Shown here: positions 33,252 to 44,548 of the stretch, in pieces | Numbering within the stretch: the first letter of the stretch is position 1 | How the letters are laid out: every line of letters begins with the position of its first letter | Assembly: GCA_001600175.1 (NCBI GenBank) | Contig: BCJC01000006.1 | Location: 1,379,968-1,443,967, forward strand | Direction: 5' to 3' | DNA from: Erythrobasidium yunnanense | Taxonomy: Eukaryota > Basidiomycota > Cystobasidiomycetes > Erythrobasidiales > Erythrobasidiaceae | Length of the DNA stretch: 64,000 bases | The notes under the pieces: generated by a model | The model's input: only the letters and a program-made list of their open reading frames with translations | Databases searched by the model: none | What the model was told of the DNA's origin: nothing | Translations under genes and position numbers: made by a program

Positions 33252-36200
33252 ATGGCTGCCAACAGCGCCCAGCAGGGAGGAGGAGCTACTCCCAGCGCAA
33301 ACGGGGCGCCAATTGGCATCACTCGCAACCCATCATTTAGAATCGCGCTCCCAGCAGCGTCATCCAATACTTCAAATGTTGGTGCGACATCTCCAGGGAA
33401 CGGTGCATCCTCGCCAGGCGCAACCACCTCAAACTCGCTCTTTGGCGGCCTCAATCGCGGATTCAGGCGAAACAGGGGGCATTCAACGACGAGAGACAAT
33501 AGTAGTAACAACAACAACAACCTCCCACCATCACCTCCTGCTTCTTCTTCGACATCCTTCCCGGCTCTAGGCGCATCCGTGTCCCACCAGGATCAGCTTA
33601 CCCAGAACTACTTTGATGGCGACCACTACAATGCAGCGAATGGCAACAATAATACCTCACAGCTCTCATCGTCTATTCCTGCTTCTTCCTCACTCGGATC
33701 GACTAGCGGAGCAAGGGGAATCTTCGCAAGAAGAGGCTTTGCTAGAAAGATGACGGGAGGAAACAGGACACCCACAAGTGAAGCGCCTCCCTTGTTGCGC
33801 TCAAGATCATCCTCTCAGCCGACTCAGCCTGCGAACGTCGTCGGAAATGCCAATAATACTCCGCAGAACCCGGCAACTGCGACTGGGTCGTTCTTCCCAC
33901 CTCAGGTAACATCTGGAGCAGCCACTGGCGCAAGTAGTAGCACTGCGACGAATGATGCTGTAGAGTCACGAAGGCCTGTCACGGCAGGCGCTACTGCTAC
34001 CTCAGCAACGGCGAATGCAAATGCAGCACCAGCTACCACGACATCCACATCGACTACTACCACCTCTTCCTCTGCCGTCCAGCATATCCGCCTTGTACCG
34101 CATCTCGAGTCCACCCGCTCACTGACATTCGAGCCCGTCTCGCGAGATGTAGTCCCTACGATTCCCTTACGTATCGGACGCTTTACCGACCGCAATCCTT
34201 CCCAGCCCATCTCCGCAATCGACCAACACCGCGTTGCGTTCAAGTCCAAAGTAGTTTCCCGAACACACGCTGAGATCTGGTACGACACCAGCCCTACTTC
34301 GGCGTACAACGGCACTACCAACACCCAGACTTCCTCTAGCGGATGGTTTATAAGAGATCTGAAAAGCTCGAGCGGGACGTTCTTGAACCATATTAGATTG
34401 AGCGGGGCGGGGATGGAGAGTAGACCGTTCCCGCTGAGAGATGGGGATCTGTTGCAATTGGGAGTCGATTATCAAGGTGGTACGGAGGAGATTTATAGAT
34501 GTGTGAAGATGAGAGTCGAGTTGAACAGAGGGTGGCAGAGACAGGCTAATAGTTTTAAGTGAGCCCATACACCTCTCCGCTCACAACAGACACTAAGCAT
34601 GCTTGACCACGCGCAGTACGAATGCTCTGCGCCAGATACGAGCCCTAGGTAACGTCAGCGACACAGCTCCCGGCTCCGGTGATTCGGCCAACGAGTCTTC
34701 AACCAACAAGAAGTCCAAATCCAAGCGACCCACTTCGAGTCGCAAAGACACCTTATCAGTATCTACTCCAGCGAAGAAGCCTCCGCAACAGGCGTCGGGC
34801 GTCACGGATTGCTGTATCTGTTTATATAGCGTAATGGTCTATCAGGCGTTATTCATTGCGCCTTGTAGCCATATCTTCCACTTCAAGTGAGTTTTCCTCT
34901 TCGTCTAGAAATCAGCTGGTCTGATCTTTCTTTGGTCATAGATGCATCTACCCTCTCTTGACGAAACATCATCCTGGCTTCGAATGTCCATTATGTAGGA
35001 CATTTGCGGATCTAGAAGCGGATGTAGAGCAGGACGACGTCGTAGAAGCCGTCGAAGAGGAAGATGAAGGCGAAGAATCTGAGGAATCAGAAGAAGAAGC
35101 GGCGAATGCTGAAGAAGAAGAAGAAGAAGCGATCGCTCGAGCGAGGGCAGTCGGAGAAGCGAAGTTGTTACCGGACATACCGAGCGACGAGACGGGATTG
35201 GCAGCTGCTGTAGCTGCTATTTCGACTTCCGAATTTTCTTTGGACCCATCAGCGTCAACATCGGCCTCAGAAGCGCAAGTCGTTCAAGATACGCTGGCTT
35301 CTACTTCAAACGCTTTCATACATACTGAAAGTGCAGAAGATGCCGCTCTGCATGCAAGCAATCTGGAAACGCTACGACCTGGTCGAAAGAGTCCGATGAT
35401 ACAGCAACTCCCCTCACAGGCGCAGACGCAAATGCGAGAAGAGAGCAGCTTCCCAGGACAGAGCGCAGAAGACGCTTCCATCGTCAACTACGGAACAAGC
35501 ACACCTCGCGTCACCACCAATACTTCTTCGAATCGTAGAACAAGCAACCACAATTCCGCGCGGGCCAGCCTTGAAGAAGGAGGTTTTGCTTCCTCATCTG
35601 GTGCAGGGGCATCCTTTTACCCGCCTTCAGCAGGTGACTTCGACCCCGACATGCGACGGACGTCTATCTTTGTACAAGGCGCAGATGGACATGCCATGTC
35701 TATTCCCGTGACTGGAAGAAGTCGGCCGGGCTCATTATACGACATGGACATGTCTGATTCAAACATCAATCCGAACGGCTCTTCTTCTGCATCGCCTGTC
35801 CAGCAGAACAATAGTAGAGCTAGGAGTGTAAAGGGACTGAGAATGTCGAAAGGCAGTAGGACGAGTCTGAGGGACTCTACGTCGTCCATGAATAATATGC
35901 TGCTTGCGCAAGCTCCTGCCGTGGATGCGGTATCATCCAGTAGCGTGCTTCCATCGTCTGCGTCAATGGTACATAGTAGGACAGGGACGGAATATCATGA
36001 TTCTGCAGATCATTTTGGGTCAGATGACGAAGATTGGGAAGTGCCTCTGACAGCAGCAGCACCTGCGGCGTCACAGACTACAGAACGTAAGTCTCGGCAC
36101 TTCACCTTATCTACGGTCCCAGGGCTCTTGGTATAACCGCTTATGTCTTGTCTTATACAGTGGAAGCTTCTCCGACAAGCGTCTTTACAGCTCCTCTAGC

Positions 36201-36474
36201 TGCTCTTTCACCAGAGACACAGCCTCTTGGGTCTTCCATCTCTCCCATTCAGTCGCTCAATCTTGGACAAAGCCTCACGCCTTCAGCTACTCCTTCCTCA
36301 CGCTCGGTGGACGATCTGAACGACAATAATGTGGTGGACGTGAAAGGGAAGGGAGTAGCTCAGACTGAAGAGAACGAAGGTTCGGAAGGATCAGCGTCGG
36401 GATCTAGCGACGTGGGAATTGCAAAGCGTCTAATCAATTCGACAACGCGGCAGGCAGAAGGCGCTTCTGCCTAG
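33252..36474 (+). CDS. DMA1: Dma1/Chfr-like FHA-RING ubiquitin ligase
   Basis: Dma-type E3 ligases read phospho-threonine through an FHA domain and act in mitotic and cytokinesis checkpoints. Model: exons 33252-34558, 34617-34886, 34942-36086 and 36161-36474, 1011 residues. A long Asn/Ser/Thr-rich N-terminus (about 275 residues) leads to the FHA domain: IPLRIGRFTDR, KSKVVSRTHAEIWY, SSSGTFLNHIRLS. The RING-H2 domain spans the second intron: CCICLYS, APCSHIFHFKCIYPLL, FECPLCR. A highly acidic stretch (Glu/Asp run at about 35030-35140) and a Ser-rich tail of about 440 residues follow. Dma1 of fission yeast is under 300 residues, so both extensions are unusual. The frame is open back to 33108 but the extra residues do not look protein-like. 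Confidence 0.87.
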
Positions 36475-37008
36475 TGCGAAGGAGTTTACGCAATAAATAG
36501 GTCGAGAATGGAAAACACGGACGATTCTACAAATCACGAATACGAGAAACAAGCGACATCACGATGAAAGAATTCGAAGTGAACTGAAGAGCAGGACAAA
36601 CAATCTGTAACCACACTCCTTTTGCGTCTTTCTGTGCTTCTATCATGTAACGTTTGGTATGCAGACCTCTCGTCGTTGTCTCCCTTCATATTTTTCATTT
36701 CAGCTCATGCATACTCTCTTGGTGCTTCAGCGCTTTCTTTTCACATGCAAGGCAAACAGGCGATGATGGACCGATCCTTTCACCTGTCCATGGTAGAGAT
36801 CGGGGTTGACTACCATTAAAATTTTGGTTCCGCTGGCGAGAGCTTGTGCTGAATGTACGCACTCCACAACATCTTATATCGTCGACAGACTACTCTGTCA
36901 ACAAACTGCCACTGACAATGCACTACGATCTTTTTCGACCTGCTGATTCCCTCGCGAGTGTGCTTCAACAGACCCGATTTCCTGAGTATAGCGCGGGATC
37001 CTTTCAGT
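36475..37008. other. Convergent intergenic region
   Basis: This 534-bp gap separates the stop codons of DMA1 and RRM4, which point toward each other. It should hold two 3' untranslated regions. No coding frame over about 75 codons and no RNA gene was recognised. Confidence 0.4.
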
Positions 37009-39367
37009 CTAGATTTGCATACTTCTAGCTTTCGCGACAAGCACCTATTCGAAAAGCGTTAGCCTCTTCATCTCAGGCCATAACTCCAGTCCTCACCTCT
37101 GGAAACTCCTCGGTCAGGTGCAACAAGCTCTTCAGGTCTTCCTCATCGAGCAGCGTGACTGTCTTTTTCGAGATATTCTTGATAGGTTCCGGGTCGTTGG
37201 AAGCTTTGAAGAGCTTGAATACCTTCTCGCCGATCTTCTGCTTTCTATTTATCCACAAAGGGCGAGTCTTCATCAATGAAAGCGGTGTATATTGATCTAT
37301 GTGAGGGCGGACGTACTGCTGAGATACTTTAAGATGCTTGATCGACTCCAGGAACGTCTCCGCTCCTCGCTTTACCTCCAATCTTCGCTCCGCAAGAAAA
37401 GGTGGTGAATTGCCAGAATCTGCTAGGTCCATAATGCCTTTCACAGAGAATCTGATGACGGTATTGAAGTCCTTTGACTTGTCATCGGCTCCCCCGGCGG
37501 CTCTGATTTGTGTAGGACTAGAAGACTTGAGAGATGTAGGAGACTGGTTGGGTGAGGAGATGGCGGCTGCTACGGAAGTCAGGACGGGATTGGTGTCTTT
37601 GCTTGAAGAGGGTGTGTAGAGCTACGAATGACCATGAAAGCGCTTCATCAGATCGAATTCCTCACGATGAGCAGAGAGGGAGGAAGAGTGTATTTTACCT
37701 TCAGCAGTTGGGACACATCGTACCTCTTGTCCTCCGGTGCAGCCCCAGCCTGATATTTCCCAGTTTTATACTGTGCAATTTTCTCCCTTAGAAATTCTTC
37801 ATCAAAGCAGCATCTCTTCCTATCCTCTTCCTTTAGGTATCTAACCAGATTATCCGCGATCTCAGTCTTCTCAGCTTCTGTTTCTGACAAGTCAAGATCC
37901 GCCAAAGCTACTAGGAGTAATTTGCGATGTTTGAGAACGGTAGTAAAGTTTGCTGCACCCTGAATCTTGTTCAACTGGGGAGAGACTTCTGGCGAAGTCG
38001 TAGTTGTGTGGGAAGATAAAGATGGATCGGACGGTGATGAGGATCCGAAAGATGTCTCTTGAGCGTGATTTGTGCGGGATGACTACGAAGAGAAGAGGTG
38101 ACCCAGATTCTACTGTCAGCTGTTCATTCAAGAAAACGGTGAAACAAGGAAAGTATCGTTCACTTTGTTTGCAGAAGTGGCTTCTGTTCTGCTTGCCCCT
38201 CTCTTGTGAGTTCCCTTATTGTCGGGGGTTTCCTCTTCTCTCACAAACACCATCTTCGTCTCTGCATCCCCCGACAATTCCCACAGTCTGACTTGCAAAG
38301 TGTGTCCTTGGATGATCTTGCCGTTCATACTCTCTACAGCTTGTTCCGCGACATTCCTCTCTTTAAAGCGAACAAGTGCGAGTCCTGCACTTTCTTGAGT
38401 AGCTTGATTGAAGGCTACCGCAGTCTCTTCGACCTTGCCGAATTTGGAGAATACTTGTAGGAAATCGCGAGAGCGCCATTCTGAAGGATAATGCTGGATG
38501 ATTATACGCGTAGGATCAATGATCTTGAGAGGTGCAGAAACGCTGCGGACCATTGTTGGTGCGGTAGAACCCGAGTTGGTGGACGACCACTTGCTACTGC
38601 CATTGCCAAGTGACGTCGAAGGATTGCTTGCCCAGTTACTCTCGACCTGAGCACTGACTGTTCTTCTCATACCCGTAGCAGTGGCAGCAGCACTACCATT
38701 GAAAGGCCTAGGGTTCTCGAAGCTATCCTTCTGATCGTACTTCGAGGGAGCACGAACGAGGATCTGATACGTCCCTATGGATTCATAGTTCATCTCTTTG
38801 CATGCTTTATCGGCGTCGTTGGTGGAGTAGTAGATGACTTTGCATACGCTTGGCTGGATAAAGACACAGGTATGGATGGGGCCTGGGCATACCGAATCGC
38901 CCCTCAGCTGGGATAGCGTGAGGAGAGGGAGGGACTCACCGAATCGCTCAAACGTATCGTACACCTGTGCTGCTGTGTGGTCGGGAGGTAGCTCCGAGAC
39001 GTGTATGAGCTTTCCTCCTACTGGGACTTGGAGGACATCGCCTTTGCTGCTACTGCCTGGCGTTTCTACGAGAGTGACAGTGCATGGAGGAGTGCCAGTT
39101 CCTTGAACAGGGAGGTCCTTAACGAGTGCGTACGCCTTGCGGGCTGCGATTAAGCCCAATCAGCATGGCTGTTTCGACAGGGTAGTGGGACCGCGCACCT
39201 TTGTGGACGTTCTCAAACTCCACGCGCTGTATTGTATCGCTGTCATCATCATCAGTGAGCAGTCTGAATCTTGTGCAGTCTTTGAGGATGTCGATGAGCC
39301 GTTCTCGGGGGACACCACCAGCGTTGGATCCATCATAGATGATGTGCAGAATTAACGCAGAACTCAT
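37009..39367 (-). CDS. RRM4: Rrm4-like endosomal mRNA-transport protein (3 RRM + MLLE domains)
   Basis: Rrm4 binds mRNAs and, through C-terminal MLLE domains, hooks onto Upa1 on early endosomes moving along microtubules. Model: exons 39199-39367, 38164-39143, 37699-38082, 37097-37621 and 37009-37044, 697 residues. RRM1 is at about 3-75 (VEFENVHKARKAYALV), RRM2 at 101-190 (KLIHVSELPPDHTAAQVYD) and RRM3 at 269-345 (RIIIQHYPSEWRSRDFLQVF). A first MLLE-like domain lies at about 434-488 (LKEEDRKRCCFDEEFLREKI) and the last at about 625-693 (KQKIGEKVFKLFK, LLDEEDLKSLLHL). Both resemble the two C-terminal MLLE domains of Ustilago Rrm4 as I remember them. In-frame introns at about 38849-38893 and 37227-37316 are possible, so the length may be somewhat smaller. 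Confidence 0.8.
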
Positions 39368-39381
39368 CGCAGCAGCAAAAG

Positions 39382-39426
39382 TCAGCTGTCAGTCAGGAGC
39401 AGAGAGTAGTCGTCGTCGTCCATCAT
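39382..39426 (-). promoter_or_regulatory. Possible upstream ORF of RRM4
   Basis: A 14-codon frame (MMDDDDYSLLLTDS, then stop) ends 14 nt before the RRM4 start codon on the same strand. If the transcript starts upstream of it, it could lower translation of RRM4. It may equally be part of an unrecognised 5' exon or lie outside the transcript. Confidence 0.3.
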
Positions 39427-39728
39427 GGTTGATTGCTGTGGCCAACGGTCTTGGAGGTCAGGCCTCTTCTTACGCTCAATCCGCGACGTCGAAGCTGACA
39501 AGAAGACAGTGAGCTTTTCGAGCAGAATGATGCTGGAAGTGCATTGCAGGATGGTCTAGACATGGATGGGATAGCTGCTTCATCGAAAAGCTGCATCGAT
39601 TTGGACCGAAGAAAGAACACCCGATGACATCTTGGCCGGATATCGACTACTTCTTTCGCGAAACAGCTGACAGCTTCACGGCTTCTGAAGGGTGTCTTGA
39701 AGAAGAGAACAGGTCCCTATAACCTACC

Positions 39729-40641
39729 ATGCACGGCGACGATGCGCCAGACCATATGATACATCTCGATGCTCTGCGACATCTACCCGCCAAACTCGCT
39801 GGCAATTATACACGCTTTGTTCTGCTTTCAGACACCCATGCACACACATTCAAGGTCCCAGACGGCGATGTTCTAATCCACGCCGGCGATCTGACGGTTC
39901 GCGCACACTTTACCCTCATGCCCTCAACCTCGCTGATCATTGTAACAGGAACGAGGCAGTATAGCAGAGCTGAAGCGGACCATCTCGTGGCTTTCCTCCC
40001 TCCCTCATCCCCAGAAATTCGTAATTGCCGGCAACCACGATCACTGCCTTGACGAAGACTCCCTCCGTGGAGTACGAGGGCTGGAGAAAGAATACAGCAC
40101 TGCAATAGCGCTCTTCAATACGCCAGAAGCTAAGCGGGCAAATCTGAAATATCTGAAAGACGACGCTGCGGAAATACATATTCCAGGAGAGAAGGAGAAG
40201 ACATGGAAAATTTGGGGATCGCCGTGGAATGCTGCGTTCTGTAGTATGGCTTTCAATGTTCCGCGAGGGAAAGCCTCACAAGGTGAGCTTACTTTCCTTA
40301 TTTACATACAAAGCATCCGCTAAGTGAGAGCAGCAGAGCTCTATTCGCATATTCCAGACGACACCGATATTCTAATCACCCACGGTCCACCGCACGGCAT
40401 CCTGGACCATCTTCGTTCAGGACAGAGCGTAGGCTGTACCGCTCTCCTTGAACGAACACTGCAGATACAGCCGCGCATGCATGTCTGGGGTCACATACAT
40501 GAAGATAGAGGAGTGGTTAGTGATCATAAAGAGGCGCAAGGGACGGTGTTCGTGAATGCTGCGAATGCGGGAACGCATAGAAGACCGAGAGTATGGGGAA
40601 CAGAGGAATACCAGCCTATAGTCATAGATCTCAAGCATTAG
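39729..40641 (+). CDS. Calcineurin-like metallophosphoesterase (MPPED type)
   Basis: Two-metal phosphoesterase. Model: exons 39729-39896, 39949-40282 and 40334-40641, 269 residues. All five metal-binding blocks are visible in order: LLSDTHAHT, HAGDLTE, VIAGNHDHC, ILITHGPPHGILD and HVWGHIHEDRG. The spacing and the WKIWGSPWNAAF stretch fit the class of small MPPED/C1-7-3 phosphoesterases. The first ATG gives MHGDDAPDHMIHLDALRH; a second ATG at 39756 is possible. No targeting signal; probably cytosolic. The substrate is unknown for most fungal members. Its stop faces that of TFB2 across 261 bp. Confidence 0.87.
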
Positions 40642-40902
40642 CAGTCAGTTCATCGAAAGAAAGTCAGTCAATGTGTTTCAATCAGCTCTTGTCGATATTT
40701 TGTAGCATAGCTTAGCAGCATTCAGCAAGCATCTAAGTAAGGAAGCCATATAATGCAAATATAGCAGAACGGGTATCTTCAATGGTGATTGGCAGTGCGA
40801 TCGCTTTGATTGCGAGTTCGTCGTTTCTAATAGCTACAAGTGCTTGTTTCCCGCTCTCTAATGTTGACAACAACATAATATCCTTTCTCCTTGACGACCA
40901 GT

Positions 40903-42500
40903 TTATGGCTGCCCCTGAGCCGCCGCCATTCTCCTCTTAATGAACTCCCTCAATGTCAAATGTCCCTGCATCGTCACAAAAAACTTCCTATTCTCCCTAT
41001 CTACCCACCTGACGCACTCCAACTGATTCGCATAATTCCACACCAACTCAAAATCGCTATTCGTCCTGAAATCTTCATACAGGTAACCTTCATCATTCAC
41101 AATGCGGTTCTTCTCTAATTCCCAGAGGCGGATCTGGTCTACTACCGTTGGAGGTAGAAGAGGGGATTGTTTTCGCAGCTGAGGATGCGCGTGCGTAGTG
41201 AGGTATACGATGATTTGCTCTGCTGAGATTCCGTTCGACAAAGCTGACTTGATACTCTCGCGAGTTATTTGACCAATAACGAGGTTTGGGAAGCGGGACT
41301 TTAAGGTCACGAAGAGGTTCAAGACGGCGATTTGTAGAGGATTTGAAGTGTATGCATAGATTCGGTAGTTTGTCTCGAGCACGATGTAGCCTTGTTCTTG
41401 AGAGGAAGAGGTGGAAGAAGAGGCTGCTGTGCCGAGGGCGGGTGTAGCGGAAGTAGTGACGAGAGGAGGAGCGTTGGAAGTGAGCGTGGTAGCTAGCCGC
41501 GTAGGATAGAAGTACGAGGGATCCTGCAAGGAAAGGCAAAGTCAGTAGGTTCACCGGGTTAAGTGCATATTGAGTACCTACATCTGAGAAGTAGACCATA
41601 CCGTAATCCCTGAAATCATTCAGCATCCTCCTCTGCGCCTGCGACAGATTCTCCATCTTGTATGCTTTGCCCAGCTCAAGCGATCCCAACATGAATAATC
41701 CACCTAAAACCTGCACCACATCCTGCGTATCATCCTCTTCCTTCTCCTTCAGGTAATGCAGCAAAATACTCCATAATTGACTATTCACGTCTTCCAACAA
41801 GAACTGGAATCCTTTGCTGGTAATACGTAAGCCGTGACGGCCCTGGAGCTGGCCTGACATCAGACCGGTAGTTTTTAAAACGTTGAGGACTTGTAAGGAG
41901 GGAGTGGAGGGGATGGAAGACCCGACGAGATAGTGGAGGATAGTCTCCCAGCTCGTGTTGGCATACTCGTCGAGATGTGGGATGTCGACGGAGGGATCTA
42001 AGATGGCCTGGTCGACAGGGACACCGAACGAGTTGTGCGAGCCGCTGGAATGCCGAGGCGGCTCAGCTTACGATCGAATACATTGGCCCAAGTTTCGGCG
42101 CTCACCCTCCTATTAAAGCCCGCTTGAATGATTTCTGGAAATTTGCATTCAGCTGCAGGTTCTCATCTTCTGCCTGTTGCAGAATATGCAATCTCCGCAT
42201 CGCATTCACAGCGTTATCCAACTGTTTCCTCCCCTCGCTCCTCCTCGAGAACCATATCTGTAGATCCGCTACCGAGATGGGTATATCGATCCATAGCAGG
42301 TTTAGTATTATATGTCTTGCATTTAGAGGCAAGAGGCGGAGAATGGCTAATGAGGATGAGGGGTTGCCGTAGAGTCGCTCGAGGGTGGGAGCGGGTAGCT
42401 TCTCGAGATAGGCGTGCACGGCCGCGGAGGAAGCATTGGATGATGATGAGGACGTAGAAGAGGCGGGTGCAGTGAGTGCAACCCAGGACGAGGCTGCCAT
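40903..42500 (-). CDS. TFB2: TFIIH core subunit Tfb2 (p52)
   Basis: Tfb2 anchors and stimulates the Ssl2/XPB helicase in TFIIH, acting in transcription start and excision repair. Model: exons 42106-42500, 41582-42044 and 40903-41523, 492 residues. Motifs: YLEKLPAPTLERLYGNP, DLQIWFSRRSEGRKQLDNA, ANTSWETILHYLVGSS, GLMSGQLQGRHGLRIT, LGGLFMLGSLELG, FYPTRLATTL, ETNYRIYAYTSNPLQIAVL, and the C-terminal Tfb5-binding end KNRIVNDEGYLYEDF. Length and order match the family. Confidence 0.92.
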
Positions 42501-42975
42501 GGCTCTATGCAGATTGGAGAATCAGCGAAATTTGCTCTAAGAACAGAGGGAATAGAATAGAGGGAGGGAGTAATGGGTATGCTCAGTCTGACGTGCAAAC
42601 AATGAGAAGACTCGTCATTACGACTAAGAGTAGTCGCTACGCAGTCTAACATGCTAATGTAAAATCGGTATTGTGTTCATCAGGGCGGTAGTGATTGGGA
42701 TAGGCTTGAGACATGGATGGATGATATCTGGATTTTGTTGTGACTGACCTGTGCTTGTTGCTGTCTTGTCACCTCATCGTTTGCTGGATTGTTGATGGAG
42801 CTGGATGGAGCAGAGCCAAGAAGCGTCAAGGGTCTGTCTCCTGATGATATGGCCATGGCCGTATCTCACTGATTCAAGCTTTCCACATTCATCATAATAC
42901 TCACCATTCTTCCTTGATTGTGCTTTCCTTCCCTTGTTCTCCTGCTAACTTCCTTAATCTATCCATCAATTCATC
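42501..42975. promoter_or_regulatory. Divergent intergenic region, TFB2 and MBL gene
   Basis: This 475-bp gap lies between two divergent start codons and should hold both promoters. Nothing else was recognised. Confidence 0.35.
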
Positions 42976-44307
42976 ATGCCAGCTACTGCTTCTCTGGACT
43001 CGTATGCTCCTCTAAATGCAGTAGACCAAGCATTCACCTCCATACCTCATCCAAAACAAGCATGCAAGCTATCCGTAATGAAGGTGCTCCTCTATTGATG
43101 ACAAACGCCCATCAATGACGATGTCGTTCTCATGTATGCTTGAACTGGCAGACTGGACAATTGACCATGCCGGGCTTCCTCTTCGTCAAAGGCTTCGAAG
43201 GGGATATGCAGATGTCAGACTTCAGCTTCCTGATTGAACATCCTGAGAAAGGACGTATACTCTTCGACATGGGCTTGAGAAAGGTTCGCACGTAACAATG
43301 GTAAGGATTGAATAATTGCTGATTGCGCCTACTACAGAATCTGTAAGGCGCGGAAGGCGCGGCCGCGTTGAAGATCTGGAGCGCTAATGTCGCCTGTGCA
43401 GAGCATATGCGCCGAAAACGAAAGACCTCTTCGATACATGGCCTGGAGAAGCTCCCTACTCTATACGAGACTTCCTAGAACCAGCTGGAGTTCCCATGGA
43501 GAGCATACAAAGCGTGATCTTCAGCCATACCCACTTGTGCGCTTCCCTTGTGCGAGCTACCGCCAAAGCTGACTTCATTGATACAGCGACCATATCGGCG
43601 ACACTTCGCTCCTTCCAAAATCAGTCGACTTGGTATTCGGCAGCTATTCTGATCGAAGCAAAGTCGAAGACCTCGACAAGCTATCCACCTCCCTTCACGT
43701 CTCCCCGACCGTTCTTCACAATCGAACCATCACACATCTGACAGATCGCAAAGACTGGCAAAACATCGGGAGTCTTCGAGGAATCGACTATTTCAACGAT
43801 GGCAGTTTATATCTGCTAGACACGCCAGGCCATTTCGAAGGGCATGTCAGTGCGCTCGTATGTATTCAGACACAGCCGAAGCCACTCTATCATCTCCTAG
43901 GAGGAGATGCAGCACACCATGTCTCGCTGATCGATCCGGAAAACCCGGCGAGTATCGGGGTGTATAAAGCGAAAGAGAACGAACGGTCGTCGATCAAGGA
44001 TACAGAGCCGGAAGAGCTGCAGTGCTTCGAGGACGATATTGGTAGGATCAGCTACTCCAGTACGTTCAGAACACGCACTCTAACATGTTATCCGGATGAC
44101 GCAGAAGCGTCATATAGTACGATGGCCAAACTCGCTCGTTTCGAGATGGAAAACAACGTCAATGTCTTTTTGGCACACGATAGCAGCATGGATCCGGTAC
44201 TTGAAAAGCTGGAATCGCTGGACAAGCTTATTCCTCTCACAGAGAAAGACTTTCCAGCTTTCAAGCAGCGGTCGAGGGTAGATATTTTGCAACAGAAGCG
44301 GGGATAG
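42976..44307 (+). CDS. Metallo-beta-lactamase-fold hydrolase (lactonase-like)
   Basis: MBL-fold enzyme with similarity to quorum-quenching lactonases. Model: exons 42976-43083, 43152-43283, 43338-43342, 43402-43536 and 43587-44307, 366 residues. The metal motif H-x-H-x-D-H is present as SHTHFDHIGD, split by the last intron. GDTSLFPKS, LLDTPGHFEGHVSAL and LLGGDAAHH supply further metal ligands. The third exon is 5 nt (codes N plus part of L) and gives FDMGLRKNLAYAP; an alternative joins a donor at about 43290 directly to 43402 and gives RKVRTAYAP. No signal peptide. The substrate is unknown. Confidence 0.78.
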
Positions 44308-44548
44308 AAACGAAACAGCGTAGGACAAGCAAGCGGAGTCGATTGCCCTGCTTTCACTTCTGATCGCATAGGAAAGTGATATTTTGTTGCATTGATTGTA
44401 GCCATAGCATCTCCCGAATCAATTGCATGTATTGACATCTACTCCTTTAGCCTACCAATCTTTCTTCTGCATCATATCGATATTTGTTACCCCTATTTTG
44501 GGAGTATTGTCTTTTGCAAGCTTTTCCTTTCCCTTCTTTGCTTGAGCG

